Positions 50,504 through 60,026 of a DNA stretch of 64,000 nucleotides are shown here, one piece after another. Positions within the stretch are counted from its first letter, which is position 1; each line of letters starts with the position of its first letter. The stretch spans positions 186,001 through 250,000 of the forward strand of contig NZ_AZCX01000002.1 in NCBI RefSeq assembly GCF_001433995.1. The letters run 5' to 3'. The DNA comes from Secundilactobacillus kimchicus JCM 15530. GTDB taxonomy: Bacteria; Bacillota; Bacilli; Lactobacillales; Lactobacillaceae. The notes beneath the pieces are model-generated. The model searched no databases, was not told the origin of the DNA, and was given only the letters and a program-made list of their open reading frames with translations. A program made the position numbers and the translations under genes.

Positions 50504-51976
50504 ATGGAAGAATCGAACAGTGGTAAATTGAACCTGCTTGAGTTAGTGGCGTTAGTCGTCGGTTCAATTATCGGGGGTGGCGTTTTTAACCTCATGCACG
50601 ACATGGCTTCAGGGGCCGGTGCAGGTGCCATTATTATTGGCTGGGTGATTACAGCAATTGGAATGTTAATGCTTGCTAAAACATTTCAGAACTTAACGAT
50701 GAAACGGCCAGACCTTGACGCAGGAGTGTATAGCTACGCTGAAGCTGGTTTCGGTAAGTACATGGGCTTCAACTCCGCTTGGGGTTATTGGTTATCTGCA
50801 TGGTTAGGAAACGTGGGGTACGCCACGTTACTAATGAGCGCCGTCGGGTACTTTTTGCCGATTTTTAAAGATGGTCAAAATATTTGGTCAATTGTAGCTG
50901 CTTCAGTTATTTTATGGGCCTGTCATTTTATGATTCTTCGCGGTGCCGAATCAGCCTCGTTTGTGAACGCCATCATTACGGTTGCTAAGTTGATCCCAAT
51001 CTTTATTTTCTTGGTGACGATGATCATCGCCTTTAAACTTGGCGTTTTTACCCACGGCTTTTGGTTCACCTCTACCGGTAGCTTCCAGTTTGCAGATGTG
51101 ATGAGCCAAGTCCGGAATACGATGCTGGTGACGGTTTGGGTCTTTATCGGGATTGAAGGGGCCGTTGTTTTCTCGGGTCGTGCTAAGAAGCGATCGGATG
51201 TTGGAAAGGCAACCGTTCTCGGTATTATTACGGTTATTTTGATTTACGCGCTTGTCACATTGCTGTCGCTAGGTGTGATGCGTAGGGCGGGGCTGGCCAA
51301 TTTAGGCCAACCTGCTATGGCCTACTTGCTACAAAGTGTCGTCGGTAAGTGGGGCGCTGTGGTTGTTAACGTCGGCTTAATTATTTCGGTTGTTGGGGCT
51401 TGGTTATCATGGACGATGTTTGCGGGTCAGCTGCCGTATGAAGCAGCTAAGGAAGGATCTTTCCCAAAAGTTTTTGCGAAGGAAAACCGTAACGGTGCGC
51501 CGATTAATTCACTACTGTTCACTAACGTCTGTGTTGAACTATTTATGTTTTCGTACTTGATTACCGCATCGGCCTATAACTTCTTTTATTCCATTGCGAG
51601 TGCCGCTATTTTGATTCCTTACGCCTTTTCAGCTTTTTATCAATTAAAATACTCCATGCAAGAGGCACCCGGCACTACCGGTCGGACTGGGAATTTAACC
51701 GTTGGTTGGATTGCAAGTATCTATGCAGTTTGGCTGTTATTTGCTGCCAATCTCGGGTATATCATGCTCATGAGTTTGCTGTTCGCAGCGGGAATTCCGG
51801 TTTATATGTGGCTGCAGAAAAATGACAACCATGCACCGAAGGTCTTTACGGCAACGGAACGACTAACTTCACTGGTCATTTTGATTTTGGCCCTGTTTAC
51901 CTTATTCGAACTCGTTCGCCTTGGTGTTAATGGGGTAACAGGTTTGACGTGGTCCCAGTTTGGCGAGTTATTTTAG
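50504..51976 (+). CDS. arcD: Arginine/ornithine antiporter
   Basis: A 490-residue APC-family exchanger that brings in arginine and exports ornithine for the ADI pathway. The SIIGGGVFNL helix 1 motif and about 12 helices are visible. ATG 50504 follows GAAAGGATGTGTGG. The arcABCD order with argR downstream is typical of lactobacilli. Confidence 0.92.
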   Translation: MEESNSGKLNLLELVALVVGSIIGGGVFNLMHDMASGAGAGAIIIGWVITAIGMLMLAKTFQNLTMKRPDLDAGVYSYAEAGFGKYMGFNSAWGYWLSAWLGNVGYATLLMSAVGYFLPIFKDGQNIWSIVAASVILWACHFMILRGAESASFVNAIITVAKLIPIFIFLVTMIIAFKLGVFTHGFWFTSTGSFQFADVMSQVRNTMLVTVWVFIGIEGAVVFSGRAKKRSDVGKATVLGIITVILIYALVTLLSLGVMRRAGLANLGQPAMAYLLQSVVGKWGAVVVNVGLIISVVGAWLSWTMFAGQLPYEAAKEGSFPKVFAKENRNGAPINSLLFTNVCVELFMFSYLITASAYNFFYSIASAAILIPYAFSAFYQLKYSMQEAPGTTGRTGNLTVGWIASIYAVWLLFAANLGYIMLMSLLFAAGIPVYMWLQKNDNHAPKVFTATERLTSLVILILALFTLFELVRLGVNGVTGLTWSQFGELF

Positions 51977-51992
51977 AATGTGAGTGAATAAA

Positions 51993-52463
51993 ATGTCGAA
52001 AGAAAAGCGCCAAGAAAAAATTGAGCAGTTGTTAAATCACTATAAGATTACCACGCAAGATGAGCTGCGAGAACGGCTGCAGGAAGCGGGGATTAAGGCC
52101 ACACAGGCCACCGTTTCGAGAGACATTAAGGATATGCAAATCGTCAAGCAACAGGACGTCGACGGGAATTTGTATTATGTCATCTATAAAGCTGGCAACC
52201 AAAACGAGATTAAACATCTCTACCGTGCCATTTCGGAAACCGTCACGAAATTGGAACGAGTCTCATTTATCAACATTGTGCATACACTTCCGAGTTATGC
52301 TAACATGTTGGCCGCAATTATCGATGACCTTGAGTTGAGCGAAATCTCAGGGACACTGGCTGGTCACGATACCATTGTGATGTTTTGCCCGGATGAGGCT
52401 GCTGCCAAGCGGTTATATGCGACTTTCCATGAACATTTGAGCGATGATATTTTGACGGATTAA
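51993..52463 (+). CDS. argR: Arginine repressor/regulator ArgR
   Basis: A 156-residue ArgR/AhrC regulator: winged helix with TQATVSRDIKDM (about residues 35-46) and a C-terminal oligomer/arginine-binding domain (ISGTLAGHDTIVMF, residues about 116-130). The GTLAG(H/D)DT motif is the arginine-binding one. It is the last gene of the arc operon and probably controls it. ATG 51993 is preferred to GTG 51984; a 16-base gap follows arcD. Confidence 0.92.
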   Translation: MSKEKRQEKIEQLLNHYKITTQDELRERLQEAGIKATQATVSRDIKDMQIVKQQDVDGNLYYVIYKAGNQNEIKHLYRAISETVTKLERVSFINIVHTLPSYANMLAAIIDDLELSEISGTLAGHDTIVMFCPDEAAAKRLYATFHEHLSDDILTD

Positions 52464-52485
52464 GTGATCATCGCAGGGGCATTTT

Positions 52486-52526
52486 AAAAACCATCATGCT
52501 AAGATTCTTAGCGCGATGGTTTTTTA
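52486..52526 (+). terminator. Terminator after argR
   Basis: AAAACCATCATGCTAAG / CTTAGCGCGATGGTTTT with one internal mismatch. Confidence 0.85.
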
Positions 52527-52579
52527 GGTTTATGGCATTTGTTCCTACAGGGAATCTAGTGCTAAAGGAATAGCTAAAA

Positions 52580-52774
52580 TCATCGGTGACGCTGACGGCC
52601 ATCACGCGCTAGACTGGCGTAACATAGTAATAGGAGGATAGTAGCCCCAAAAATAGTCATTAAATTGTTTTCTACCTGATGGTTCACGACCATCCAAGCC
52701 AGCGCAATGAAGATGAGTTGGAGGGCCCAAGAAATGAGGGATTGGCCGGCAATTAATTTAGTAAAAATATTCAC
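52580..52774 (-). CDS. Small two-helix membrane protein
   Basis: A 64-residue protein with two hydrophobic helices (about 12-30 and 38-55) and a basic end (RDGRQRHR). No family recognised. GTG 52774 has AGAGG upstream, and it lies 20 bases after the AraC gene on the same strand, so the two could be co-transcribed. Confidence 0.5.
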   Translation of the reverse strand: MNIFTKLIAGQSLISWALQLIFIALAWMVVNHQVENNLMTIFGATILLLLCYASLARDGRQRHR

Positions 52775-52794
52775 GGTATATGACCTCTTTTAAG

Positions 52795-53754
52795 TTATTT
52801 AGTTGGTAAGTCGCCGTTTTCAGGAATGTAATCAATGGTGTCTTCGATTCGTTTTGGAATTGGAATTTGAGGATCAACGTGGGGATTGTTGTGATGGATA
52901 ATGTTGTAGCTCGTCCGATATTCTGTCGGTGATAATCCCGTTTCGTGCTTGAATTTCCGGGTGAAGACCTTCGAATCATTAAAGTATGACTCACTAGCAA
53001 CCTGCTTAATGGGCATCTCGGTTCTAATGAGTAGCAGCGAAGCAACTTCGATTTTGAGGTGGTTCAAATATTGCAGGGTCGTTGATCCAGTATATTTTTT
53101 GAAAATTCGGGTCAGGTAGTCCGCATTTAAGTGGACGTTATCCGCGATTTCTGACACGGTTAAAGTGGCTGAAATGTTTGCCCGGATCCATTCTTTGATG
53201 TAATTGACCTTGGCACTTTCATTCGGCACGTGTTGGTTAACCCAGGTTTTAAAAAGGGTAATTAACAAGGCGGTCGTTAAATAATCGCGCTCGTCAATGT
53301 AGGAGATACTTTCTTGGGCAGATAAAATCTGATGGATTAATATTAAGCTCTGTCTTTCATCCGCAATTCTAAAAAACATGGGTAAGATGATTTCGGGCCG
53401 GTCAGAGTTGTGATCTTTTAGGCTATTGATAACCGGTGCAATCTGGTCTTCAAAGGGGTGGTCTTGTTGGCGACTGAAAAAATGAAGCCAATAAAAGTCC
53501 ACACCTTCAGTGCTGTCATCGAATCCTTGGAAATGCGTGAATGGCGGCAGAACAATAATGTCATCTCGTTGCAGTGTGAAGTGCTTGTGCTCAACAGCGA
53601 GGTGAATGGGCCCCTTAATGCACAAGATGACCTCGTAATCGCCTTTGTGAAACATCGGCTTGTGCCGCCAAGAAGATTGGCTGATAAATTCGCCACCCTT
53701 ATAAAATAAGACACTTTTATTGAGAATAAATGAAAAGAATCGCAAGTCGAACAC
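52795..53754 (-). CDS. AraC family regulator of the arabinoside locus
   Basis: A 319-residue AraC regulator: N-terminal cupin-like sensor domain (about 25-150) and a C-terminal pair of helix-turn-helix motifs (about 200-290: VSEIADNVHLNADYLTRIFKKYTG then IKQVASESYFNDSKVFTRKFKHETGLSPTEYR). It faces the sugar transporter and GH127 genes and probably activates them in response to arabinose-containing sugars. It starts with GTG 53754. A repeated TTAGTCGGAAATA element in the gap is its likely binding site. Confidence 0.87.
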   Translation of the reverse strand: MFDLRFFSFILNKSVLFYKGGEFISQSSWRHKPMFHKGDYEVILCIKGPIHLAVEHKHFTLQRDDIIVLPPFTHFQGFDDSTEGVDFYWLHFFSRQQDHPFEDQIAPVINSLKDHNSDRPEIILPMFFRIADERQSLILIHQILSAQESISYIDERDYLTTALLITLFKTWVNQHVPNESAKVNYIKEWIRANISATLTVSEIADNVHLNADYLTRIFKKYTGSTTLQYLNHLKIEVASLLLIRTEMPIKQVASESYFNDSKVFTRKFKHETGLSPTEYRTSYNIIHHNNPHVDPQIPIPKRIEDTIDYIPENGDLPTK

Positions 53755-53764
53755 CCTTTTAAAT

Positions 53765-53971
53765 TTAGTCGGAAATAGTCACTATAAATGCAAAAATATG
53801 AACGGTAAGCTTGATGAATTTGAGTCAAAATATGAAGTGAGCAAAAAAGTCATGGTTTTAAGTGACCATGAAACAGTCGCCAATTGAATGGAACCGTAAA
53901 TTCGATATTAGATAACACCGCAGATTTTAGCAAGTTTGTCAGACGGCCATTTTTGGGATTAGTCGGAAATA
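53765..53971 (+). promoter_or_regulatory. Pair of identical 13-base elements (AraC operators)
   Basis: TTAGTCGGAAATA at 53765-53777, next to the araC start, and at 53959-53971, nearer the transporter gene. Same orientation, 194 bases apart. Confidence 0.5.
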
Positions 53972-54009
53972 ACTACCTCTTGTGTCATTATAGCGCTTTC
54001 ATCACACTT

Positions 54010-54023
54010 TGAAAACGGTTACT
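54010..54023 (+). promoter_or_regulatory. CcpA cre site upstream of the arabinoside genes
   Basis: TGAAAACGGTTACT matches TGWAANCGNTNWCA at 13 of 14 positions. Confidence 0.65.
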
Positions 54024-54162
54024 ATTTTACTTGTAAACAAACGAACAAGCAAAGTCACCGGTCTGATCCTATTGAGATGAGTCGTGCTATTTTTAGAATT
54101 TGGTCAGCGGGGACAGTTGCCATTTGAGTGTTCGCTATTAAAAAATTTTGGAGGCTGATATT

Positions 54163-55572
54163 ATGAGTTCCAATGCAACACACGCTGATCCAAATGTAAC
54201 AGCTGCTCAGACGTTACTGGCAAACGACCACTTATCCTTTAGGCGAAAAGTGACGTACGGGTTTACTGATATGTCAGGGAACCTATTGTACTGTATTATC
54301 AGTTCATACATGCTGTACTTTTTTACAAACGTTTTTGGTTTAGGAGTTGGTGTCGCCGGGACGCTGTTGCTGATTGGTCGAATTTTTGACGCAATTGGAG
54401 TTCCAATCATGGGGATCTTAGTGGATCATACGCATAGCAAGTACGGTAAGAGTCGGCCGTGGTTTTTGTGGATGGCCTTACCATTTGCGATTTTTGTCTG
54501 GTTACTGTTTACGACACCCGCATTGAGTACCAATGCAAAAATTGTTTATGCCGGGGTTATGTACGTGTTGGCCGACTTGTCGTATATTGCGGTTTCCACG
54601 CCAATTACGTCCGTTTTACCAAACCTAACCTCAGTCTCTGATGATCGGATGTCTGCCAATTCAATTCGGTTAGTCCTGGGAAATGTCGGGAACTTCTTTG
54701 CAGTGACTTTTATCATCCCGTTTGCGACTTTTCTAGGGAAAGGTAACGAACAGCGGGGCTGGTCAATGGCCGTCGGGGTGTATGCCATCGTTGCGTTCAT
54801 TTTGTTGATCGTTGCTTTTCTAGATATGCGTGAGAGAAACATTGAAAATAGTGAGATTGTGACCGTCAAACAAAGTTTAAAAGCGACTAAGGGCAACTGG
54901 CCTTGGGTTTTAATTGTTGTGGCGAACCTAGTTTACTGGACGGCGTACACCATCAGAAATTCCGCGTTACCGTATTATTTCCAATACAATTTGCACGATA
55001 AAAACTTAATTTCTTTCTTCAATGGGTTTTCAATTATTCAAGTGCTTGGAATGGCGGCGGTACCGTTGTTTGTCAAAGTCTTACACAAGTGGGGCACGAC
55101 CGTCTTTATGCTGGCGTTAACGATGCTTGGCCAAGTTTGGATGGGGTTGGCTGGTGCCAACGTCACCTCAGCGCTTATTGGCTGGTGCATTGCCTGCATC
55201 GGGGCAGGCTCTGCATGTACAATGTTTTTCGCCATGGTCGGTGACACAGTTGATTTTGGTGAATGGAAAAATGGCATTCGAGCAAACGGCTTTTTAACCG
55301 CTTTTGGGGCCTCGTTTTGTATTCAAATGGGCTCTGGATTTGGGGGATTCATTGCCGCGAAAATATTGGCTGGGTTTGGATTTGATGCGACCAAAGTCGT
55401 TCAAAGTCAAGCAACGGCTGGCGGCATTAACCTAACGTTTATTTGGATTCCAATTATTGTGTATGCGATTAGCTTGATTTGCATGGTTATCTATCGGAAA
55501 TGGGAAAAACACGAACCCGTGGTTCAAGAAGAGTTAGCGGAGCGAAATGCGGAAGCCAAGCTCAGTCATTGA
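54163..55572 (+). CDS. GPH family sugar symporter (arabinoside/xyloside type)
   Basis: A 469-residue glycoside-pentoside-hexuronide symporter with about 12 helices; the helix 1 to 3 region (VTYGFTDMSGNLLYC, RIFDAIGVPIMGILVDHTHSKYGKSRPW) is the GPH signature. It lies 54 bases before the GH127 gene and probably imports a beta-L-arabinofuranoside or arabino-oligosaccharide. ATG 54163 follows GGAGGCTGATATT. Substrate is inferred from the neighbour. Confidence 0.87.
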   Translation: MSSNATHADPNVTAAQTLLANDHLSFRRKVTYGFTDMSGNLLYCIISSYMLYFFTNVFGLGVGVAGTLLLIGRIFDAIGVPIMGILVDHTHSKYGKSRPWFLWMALPFAIFVWLLFTTPALSTNAKIVYAGVMYVLADLSYIAVSTPITSVLPNLTSVSDDRMSANSIRLVLGNVGNFFAVTFIIPFATFLGKGNEQRGWSMAVGVYAIVAFILLIVAFLDMRERNIENSEIVTVKQSLKATKGNWPWVLIVVANLVYWTAYTIRNSALPYYFQYNLHDKNLISFFNGFSIIQVLGMAAVPLFVKVLHKWGTTVFMLALTMLGQVWMGLAGANVTSALIGWCIACIGAGSACTMFFAMVGDTVDFGEWKNGIRANGFLTAFGASFCIQMGSGFGGFIAAKILAGFGFDATKVVQSQATAGGINLTFIWIPIIVYAISLICMVIYRKWEKHEPVVQEELAERNAEAKLSH

Positions 55573-55626
55573 TCTTAGGCGCATCCATTTTTTAAACGAG
55601 TAACATTACCAAGGAGGAAATTAAAA

Positions 55627-57597
55627 ATGAAAGTAGCTACAGCACCCGGATTAAAACACGTGGAGATCACGTCTGATTTCTGGCAGCGGTACCGTGAGCT
55701 TGTTGTGAAAGAGGTCTTACCATACCAGTGGGCCGTGATGAACGATCAGGCTGACATCAAAATTGCCGACGATCCGCAAAACGGTGGTCAAGACACCAAC
55801 AGTCATGCCATTGAAAATTTAAAAATTGCGGCTGGCCAGTCTAAGGGCCACCATTATGGCTTCCCGTTTCAAGATACGGACGTTTATAAATGGTTGGAAG
55901 CAGCGGCTTATTCATTCAGCTATCATGCTGATTCGGATTTAAAAAAAATCACGGATTCTCTAGTGGACTTGATTGGTGACGCGCAAGAGTCTGATGGCTA
56001 TTTATCGACATATTTTCAGATTGATGCTCCAGAGCGTAAATTTAAGCGGCTTCAACAGTCTCATGAACTGTATACAATGGGTCACTACATCGAGGCTGGG
56101 ATTGCCTACTATGAACAAACGGGGAATGATAAAGCCCTTCAGATTGCAATTCGAATGGCAGATTGTATTGATGCCAGCTTTGGTCTGACCAGTGGAAAAA
56201 TTCCGGGATACGATGGTCATCCGGAAATCGAAATGGCGTTGAGTCGGCTATACGAAGTGACCCATGAACAGCGATACCTTGATCTAGCGCATTACTTTTT
56301 GACCCAGCGTGGTCAGGACCCGGCTTTCTTTGACAAGCAAAATGCCGAGGATGGTGAAGAACGCGATATTATCGCTCATATGCGTGAATTTCCACGTTCA
56401 TACTACCAGGCTGCGGAACCGATTAAGGACCAGCAACTGGCAGACGGTCATGCGGTCAGAGTCGTTTACCTTTGCACCGGTATGGCGTACGTGGCGAGGT
56501 TTATTGGGGATCAAGAGTTGCTCGACGCGTGCGAGCGTTTCTGGAATGACATCGTTAAGCGGCGGATGTACGTGACGGGCAATATCGGTTCAACAACTAC
56601 GGGAGAATCATTCACGTATGATTATGATTTGCCAAATGACACCATGTACGGTGAAACGTGCGCATCGGTTGGTATGGCCTTTTTTGCCCGACAAATGTTA
56701 GCGCTCAAAGCAAAGGGTGCCTACGCCGATGTGCTCGAAAAGGAGCTGTTTAACGGTGCTATCAGTGGCATGTCCTTAGATGGAAAACACTTTTTCTACG
56801 TGAATCCGTTGGAGGCTGATCCGCAGGCTTCTGCGAAGAATCCAGGAAAGGCACATGTCTTGACCCATCGAGCAGATTGGTTTGGGTGTGCTTGTTGTCC
56901 AGCCAATTTAGCTCGGTTGATTACCTCAGTGGACCAATATCTATATACTGTTCAAGACCAACAAATACTGAGTCACCAATTTATCGCAAATAAGGCGTCA
57001 TTTGACCATAATGTGACCTTAACGCAAACCAACAACTTTCCGTGGGACGGCGATATTCACTATTCAATTGAAAATCCCGATCGCTACCCCTTCAAGTTGG
57101 GTATCCGGATTCCGAATTGGTCAGCTAATTTTGAGTTAACAATTAATGGTCAAAAGACTGAAAAGACCGTTCAGGATGGTTTTATTTATTTGGAGATCGA
57201 AGAAGCCACAACTTCGATTGATTTGGCACTCGATATGAGTACTAAGTTTTTACGAAGTAATAATCGGGTGAGCGCGGACTACGGGAAAGTTGCCGTTCAA
57301 AGGGGACCTATCGTATATGCAGCAGAGGCTGCCGATAACGACGCGCCATTGTGGCTTAATAAGATTGAAACAACCAAGCAGCCAACCTATCAGTTTGAGC
57401 CCGACCTTTTGAATGGTGTGGGTACCGTCACGCTTACTGCGGACCGGCCATTGTTAGATCCGACTGAGGCACCTTTGTATACGCTATTAGAGCAGTCATC
57501 AACCGACCAGAAAACAGCGGTTAAATTAATTCCGTATTACGCTTGGGCCAATCGTGCTGATGGTCAAATGATGGTCTGGCTCCATCAAAAAAACTAG
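55627..57597 (+). CDS. Glycoside hydrolase family 127 beta-L-arabinofuranosidase
   Basis: A 656-residue GH127 (former DUF1680) enzyme removing beta-L-arabinofuranose from plant glycans such as hydroxyproline-rich glycoproteins. Residues matching the zinc/catalytic set of the bifidobacterial HypBA1 are in place: E327, E343, C345 and C423/C424 in GCACCPANLAR, with C423 the predicted nucleophile. No signal peptide is present, so the sugar is imported first. Start ATG follows AAGGAGGAAATTAAAA. Second gene of the arabinoside operon. Confidence 0.92.
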   Translation: MKVATAPGLKHVEITSDFWQRYRELVVKEVLPYQWAVMNDQADIKIADDPQNGGQDTNSHAIENLKIAAGQSKGHHYGFPFQDTDVYKWLEAAAYSFSYHADSDLKKITDSLVDLIGDAQESDGYLSTYFQIDAPERKFKRLQQSHELYTMGHYIEAGIAYYEQTGNDKALQIAIRMADCIDASFGLTSGKIPGYDGHPEIEMALSRLYEVTHEQRYLDLAHYFLTQRGQDPAFFDKQNAEDGEERDIIAHMREFPRSYYQAAEPIKDQQLADGHAVRVVYLCTGMAYVARFIGDQELLDACERFWNDIVKRRMYVTGNIGSTTTGESFTYDYDLPNDTMYGETCASVGMAFFARQMLALKAKGAYADVLEKELFNGAISGMSLDGKHFFYVNPLEADPQASAKNPGKAHVLTHRADWFGCACCPANLARLITSVDQYLYTVQDQQILSHQFIANKASFDHNVTLTQTNNFPWDGDIHYSIENPDRYPFKLGIRIPNWSANFELTINGQKTEKTVQDGFIYLEIEEATTSIDLALDMSTKFLRSNNRVSADYGKVAVQRGPIVYAAEAADNDAPLWLNKIETTKQPTYQFEPDLLNGVGTVTLTADRPLLDPTEAPLYTLLEQSSTDQKTAVKLIPYYAWANRADGQMMVWLHQKN

Positions 57598-57650
57598 TCT
57601 TTTATCGCTAAATAGTCGTTAGCGCGGATGCCGCGTTAACCGGAACAATC

Positions 57651-57702
57651 AAAAAGGCGCTCTCCCAAAGATCATGACATCTTTTGGGATAGCGCCTTTT
57701 TT
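57651..57702 (+). terminator. Terminator after GH127 gene
   Basis: AAAAAGGCGCTCTCCCAAAGAT pairs with its complement ending in CTTTTTT; a GTTAGCGCGG/CCGCGTTAAC stem precedes it at about 57619-57640. Confidence 0.88.
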
Positions 57703-57761
57703 AGCCTCGGATCACGCCCGTCGGCTGGTGACCAAATTCGACAGCATTTACCGCCTGTCGG

Positions 57762-58415
57762 TTACTTTTTCTTCAAGAACGCTGAATACATCGGCATCAA
57801 AACGGCATCAATCAGATGATTCAACTGTGCGGAGTCGATGGCTTGAGAATGAGGGGCATAAATTCGATTTAATAAAAGAAATGCCGGCAGATCGTAGAGT
57901 GATTCATCGATCTGGTCAAGGTCAATCTCGCCGCGGTCTGCTGCTTGCTTGAAGAAAATTCGCACCATCTGGCTGAGCCAATTTTGCTGGAGAAACTTGT
58001 CAAAGTAGTCTCGGATTGAAATGCCGCCAAGTCGCTCGCGCATGAGGCCGAACAAGTTCTCGTAGTGAAGCGTTGCCAGCAAGGTGTTAATTTGGGCGAA
58101 CAGTTGGTGGAAGTCACCAGCTAATGATCCGGTATTAGGCACTTGTTTCAACTGTTCGGCAAGGCCGGTTGTCTGGGTGCGGAGTGCTGCGATGACAATG
58201 TCTGATTTGGATGACCACCGCCGATACAGGACCGTTTTGTTGGTCTGGGCATTTTTAGCAATCATGTCCATGGTCAGGTCTTCGTATTTAGTTTCCTGAA
58301 CCAAGTTCAAGGTGGCTTTTAAAATGTCTTGTTCCAATTCTTGGCCACGGCGGCGATGAGTTGGGTGGTCCGATTTGAGAGATTTGTTGTGTGAGTTCTG
58401 CTGATAATTGGGCAT
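57762..58415 (-). CDS. TetR family regulator divergent from a DHA2 exporter
   Basis: A 217-residue TetR regulator with a basic N-terminal arm (HNKSLKSDHPTHRRRGQ) and helix-turn-helix LTMDMIAKNAQTNKTVLYRRWSSKS (residues about 50-74). It faces a DHA2 exporter across 140 bases with two operator-like inverted repeats. ATG 58415 follows AAAGGAG; the longer frame to 58445 lacks a ribosome site. It resembles the TetR at 37762. Confidence 0.86.
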   Translation of the reverse strand: MPNYQQNSHNKSLKSDHPTHRRRGQELEQDILKATLNLVQETKYEDLTMDMIAKNAQTNKTVLYRRWSSKSDIVIAALRTQTTGLAEQLKQVPNTGSLAGDFHQLFAQINTLLATLHYENLFGLMRERLGGISIRDYFDKFLQQNWLSQMVRIFFKQAADRGEIDLDQIDESLYDLPAFLLLNRIYAPHSQAIDSAQLNHLIDAVLMPMYSAFLKKK

Positions 58416-58483
58416 TGTGAGTCGGTCTCCTTTGAAAGTAAACAATCAAAAAGAATCGTTGACAAACTGAGTTAAAAGAACTA

Positions 58484-58524
58484 AGGTACCACAGTACCTA
58501 ATTTAGGGTACTCAAGTTCCTTAA
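58484..58524 (+). promoter_or_regulatory. Two inverted repeats between TetR and DHA2 genes
   Basis: AGGTAC-CACA-GTACCT at 58484-58499 (perfect) and TTAGGGTACT-CA-AGTTCCTTAA at 58503-58524 (8 of 10 pairs). TTGACA at 58459-58464 lies just upstream. Confidence 0.55.
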
Positions 58525-58556
58525 TTTTATTTTAACTCATCTTTGGAGGCGTCACA

Positions 58557-59987
58557 ATGAATAATCAATCAAAAACATCAACTGAGGGATTGCCCCAAAA
58601 CGTCATCACTCAGGCTTGGATTATTGTTTTAGGAGCCATTGCGCCAATGTTAGATTCGACGATGGTCAATATTGCGATTAACAAATTATCGTCGGATTTC
58701 AACCAATCGTTGAGTACGGTGCAGTGGGTCGTCACGGGATATCTGCTTGCGATGGTCGTGGCCGTCCCGTTTACGGGATGGTTGAATGACCGAATTGGTG
58801 GTAAGAAAGTCTTTTTGGTGGCTGAGCTTTTGTTTGGTCTTTCATCACTAGCGGCGGCGTTATCGGGTAGTATTACAATTTTAATTGCTATCCGGTTTAT
58901 TCAAGGGTTCAGTGCAGGGCTTATCACGCCGTTATTGACGACGCTATTAGTCGACGTAGCGGGGACGGGTGCAATGGGGCGAATTATGGCGATTGTTGGT
59001 TTACCAATTATGCTGGGCCCCATTTTTGGACCAGTTATCGGTGGATTAATCGTGCAGTATTTATCCTGGCGGTGGATTTTCTTTGTTAATGTCCCCGTTG
59101 TTGTTATCGCTTTTTTGCTGATTTTGTTTAAGTTACCGATGACGCCACCGAAAAATAAAACGGCGGTTTTTGACTGGATAGGGGTGGCCTTGCTATCTAC
59201 GGGTTCGGCCACAATTGTCTACGGAATCGTGCAAGCTAGCGCGAAGGCAAGCTTTGCGAATCAGACGACGGAATTCGATGTCGCCGTTGGTGTTGGCTTG
59301 ATTCTGGTCTATGGTCTGTATGCGTTTTTCCGACGGGATCAAGCGGTGGTACCACTGTCGTTGTTCAAACGGCGGAATTTCACGGGATCAATATTCGGCT
59401 TGATGCTCGCGGGAATTGTCACGAATGGGCCGATGTTGTTATTGCCATTGTTTTTCCAAAATTTACGTGGACAATCGGTCGCAATGGCAGGGCTCTCGTT
59501 AATTCCTCAAGGCATCGGGATGTTGTTAGCCCGGCCGGTGATTGGTCGGTACATTGACCGAATTGGGGCCCGCTGGGTATTAATTGCGGGTCTGCTAGTC
59601 ACGCTAATTGGGACGGTGCCGTTTCTATGGTTTGATCAACACACTAATTTCTATTTACTGATGGCCGTTTTATTTGTTCGTGGCCTCGGGGCTGGTGCAA
59701 TTGTGAGCCCACTGATGACCGACTCATTTGTGGGCCAAGAGCTCAAGTTTTCCGGGCAAATTTCAATTGCAGGTCGAATTACGCAAAACGTTGGTGGGGC
59801 GTTGGGGTCAGCATTAATGGCAACGGTTGCCTCAGCCTATTTAACGACTCATGTTCAGGAACTAGCGCAGGCTAAATTAACGGTGCTGTCGCATGCTTAT
59901 CAACAAGGGTTCTTTTGGGCGGTTGTTTGCACAGTGGCACTCATGGTGCCAGCGGTATTGTTAACCAATAAATTGAGTCACAAGTAG
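58557..59987 (+). CDS. DHA2 (EmrB/QacA) family drug exporter, second copy
   Basis: A 476-residue 14-helix exporter similar to that at 36173-37609: both begin with APMLDSTMVNIA(V/I)N and share GRIMAIVG(V/L)P and QYLSWRWIF. Motif A is GWLNDRIGGKK. Faces a TetR gene, its likely repressor. ATG follows TTTGGAGGCGTCACA. Confidence 0.88.
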   Translation: MNNQSKTSTEGLPQNVITQAWIIVLGAIAPMLDSTMVNIAINKLSSDFNQSLSTVQWVVTGYLLAMVVAVPFTGWLNDRIGGKKVFLVAELLFGLSSLAAALSGSITILIAIRFIQGFSAGLITPLLTTLLVDVAGTGAMGRIMAIVGLPIMLGPIFGPVIGGLIVQYLSWRWIFFVNVPVVVIAFLLILFKLPMTPPKNKTAVFDWIGVALLSTGSATIVYGIVQASAKASFANQTTEFDVAVGVGLILVYGLYAFFRRDQAVVPLSLFKRRNFTGSIFGLMLAGIVTNGPMLLLPLFFQNLRGQSVAMAGLSLIPQGIGMLLARPVIGRYIDRIGARWVLIAGLLVTLIGTVPFLWFDQHTNFYLLMAVLFVRGLGAGAIVSPLMTDSFVGQELKFSGQISIAGRITQNVGGALGSALMATVASAYLTTHVQELAQAKLTVLSHAYQQGFFWAVVCTVALMVPAVLLTNKLSHK

Positions 59988-60026
59988 TGACTAGCAGCCA
60001 CTGGATAGAAAAATATTTAGTTAGCC

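Larger units (their letters stand above)
53755..54162. other. Divergent regulatory region of the arabinoside locus
   Basis: No gene is visible. It contains two copies of TTAGTCGGAAATA (53765-53777 and 53959-53971), a cre site at 54010-54023 and the start-proximal GGAGG site. It is about 410 bases long and presumably holds the AraC operators and both promoters. Confidence 0.55.
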
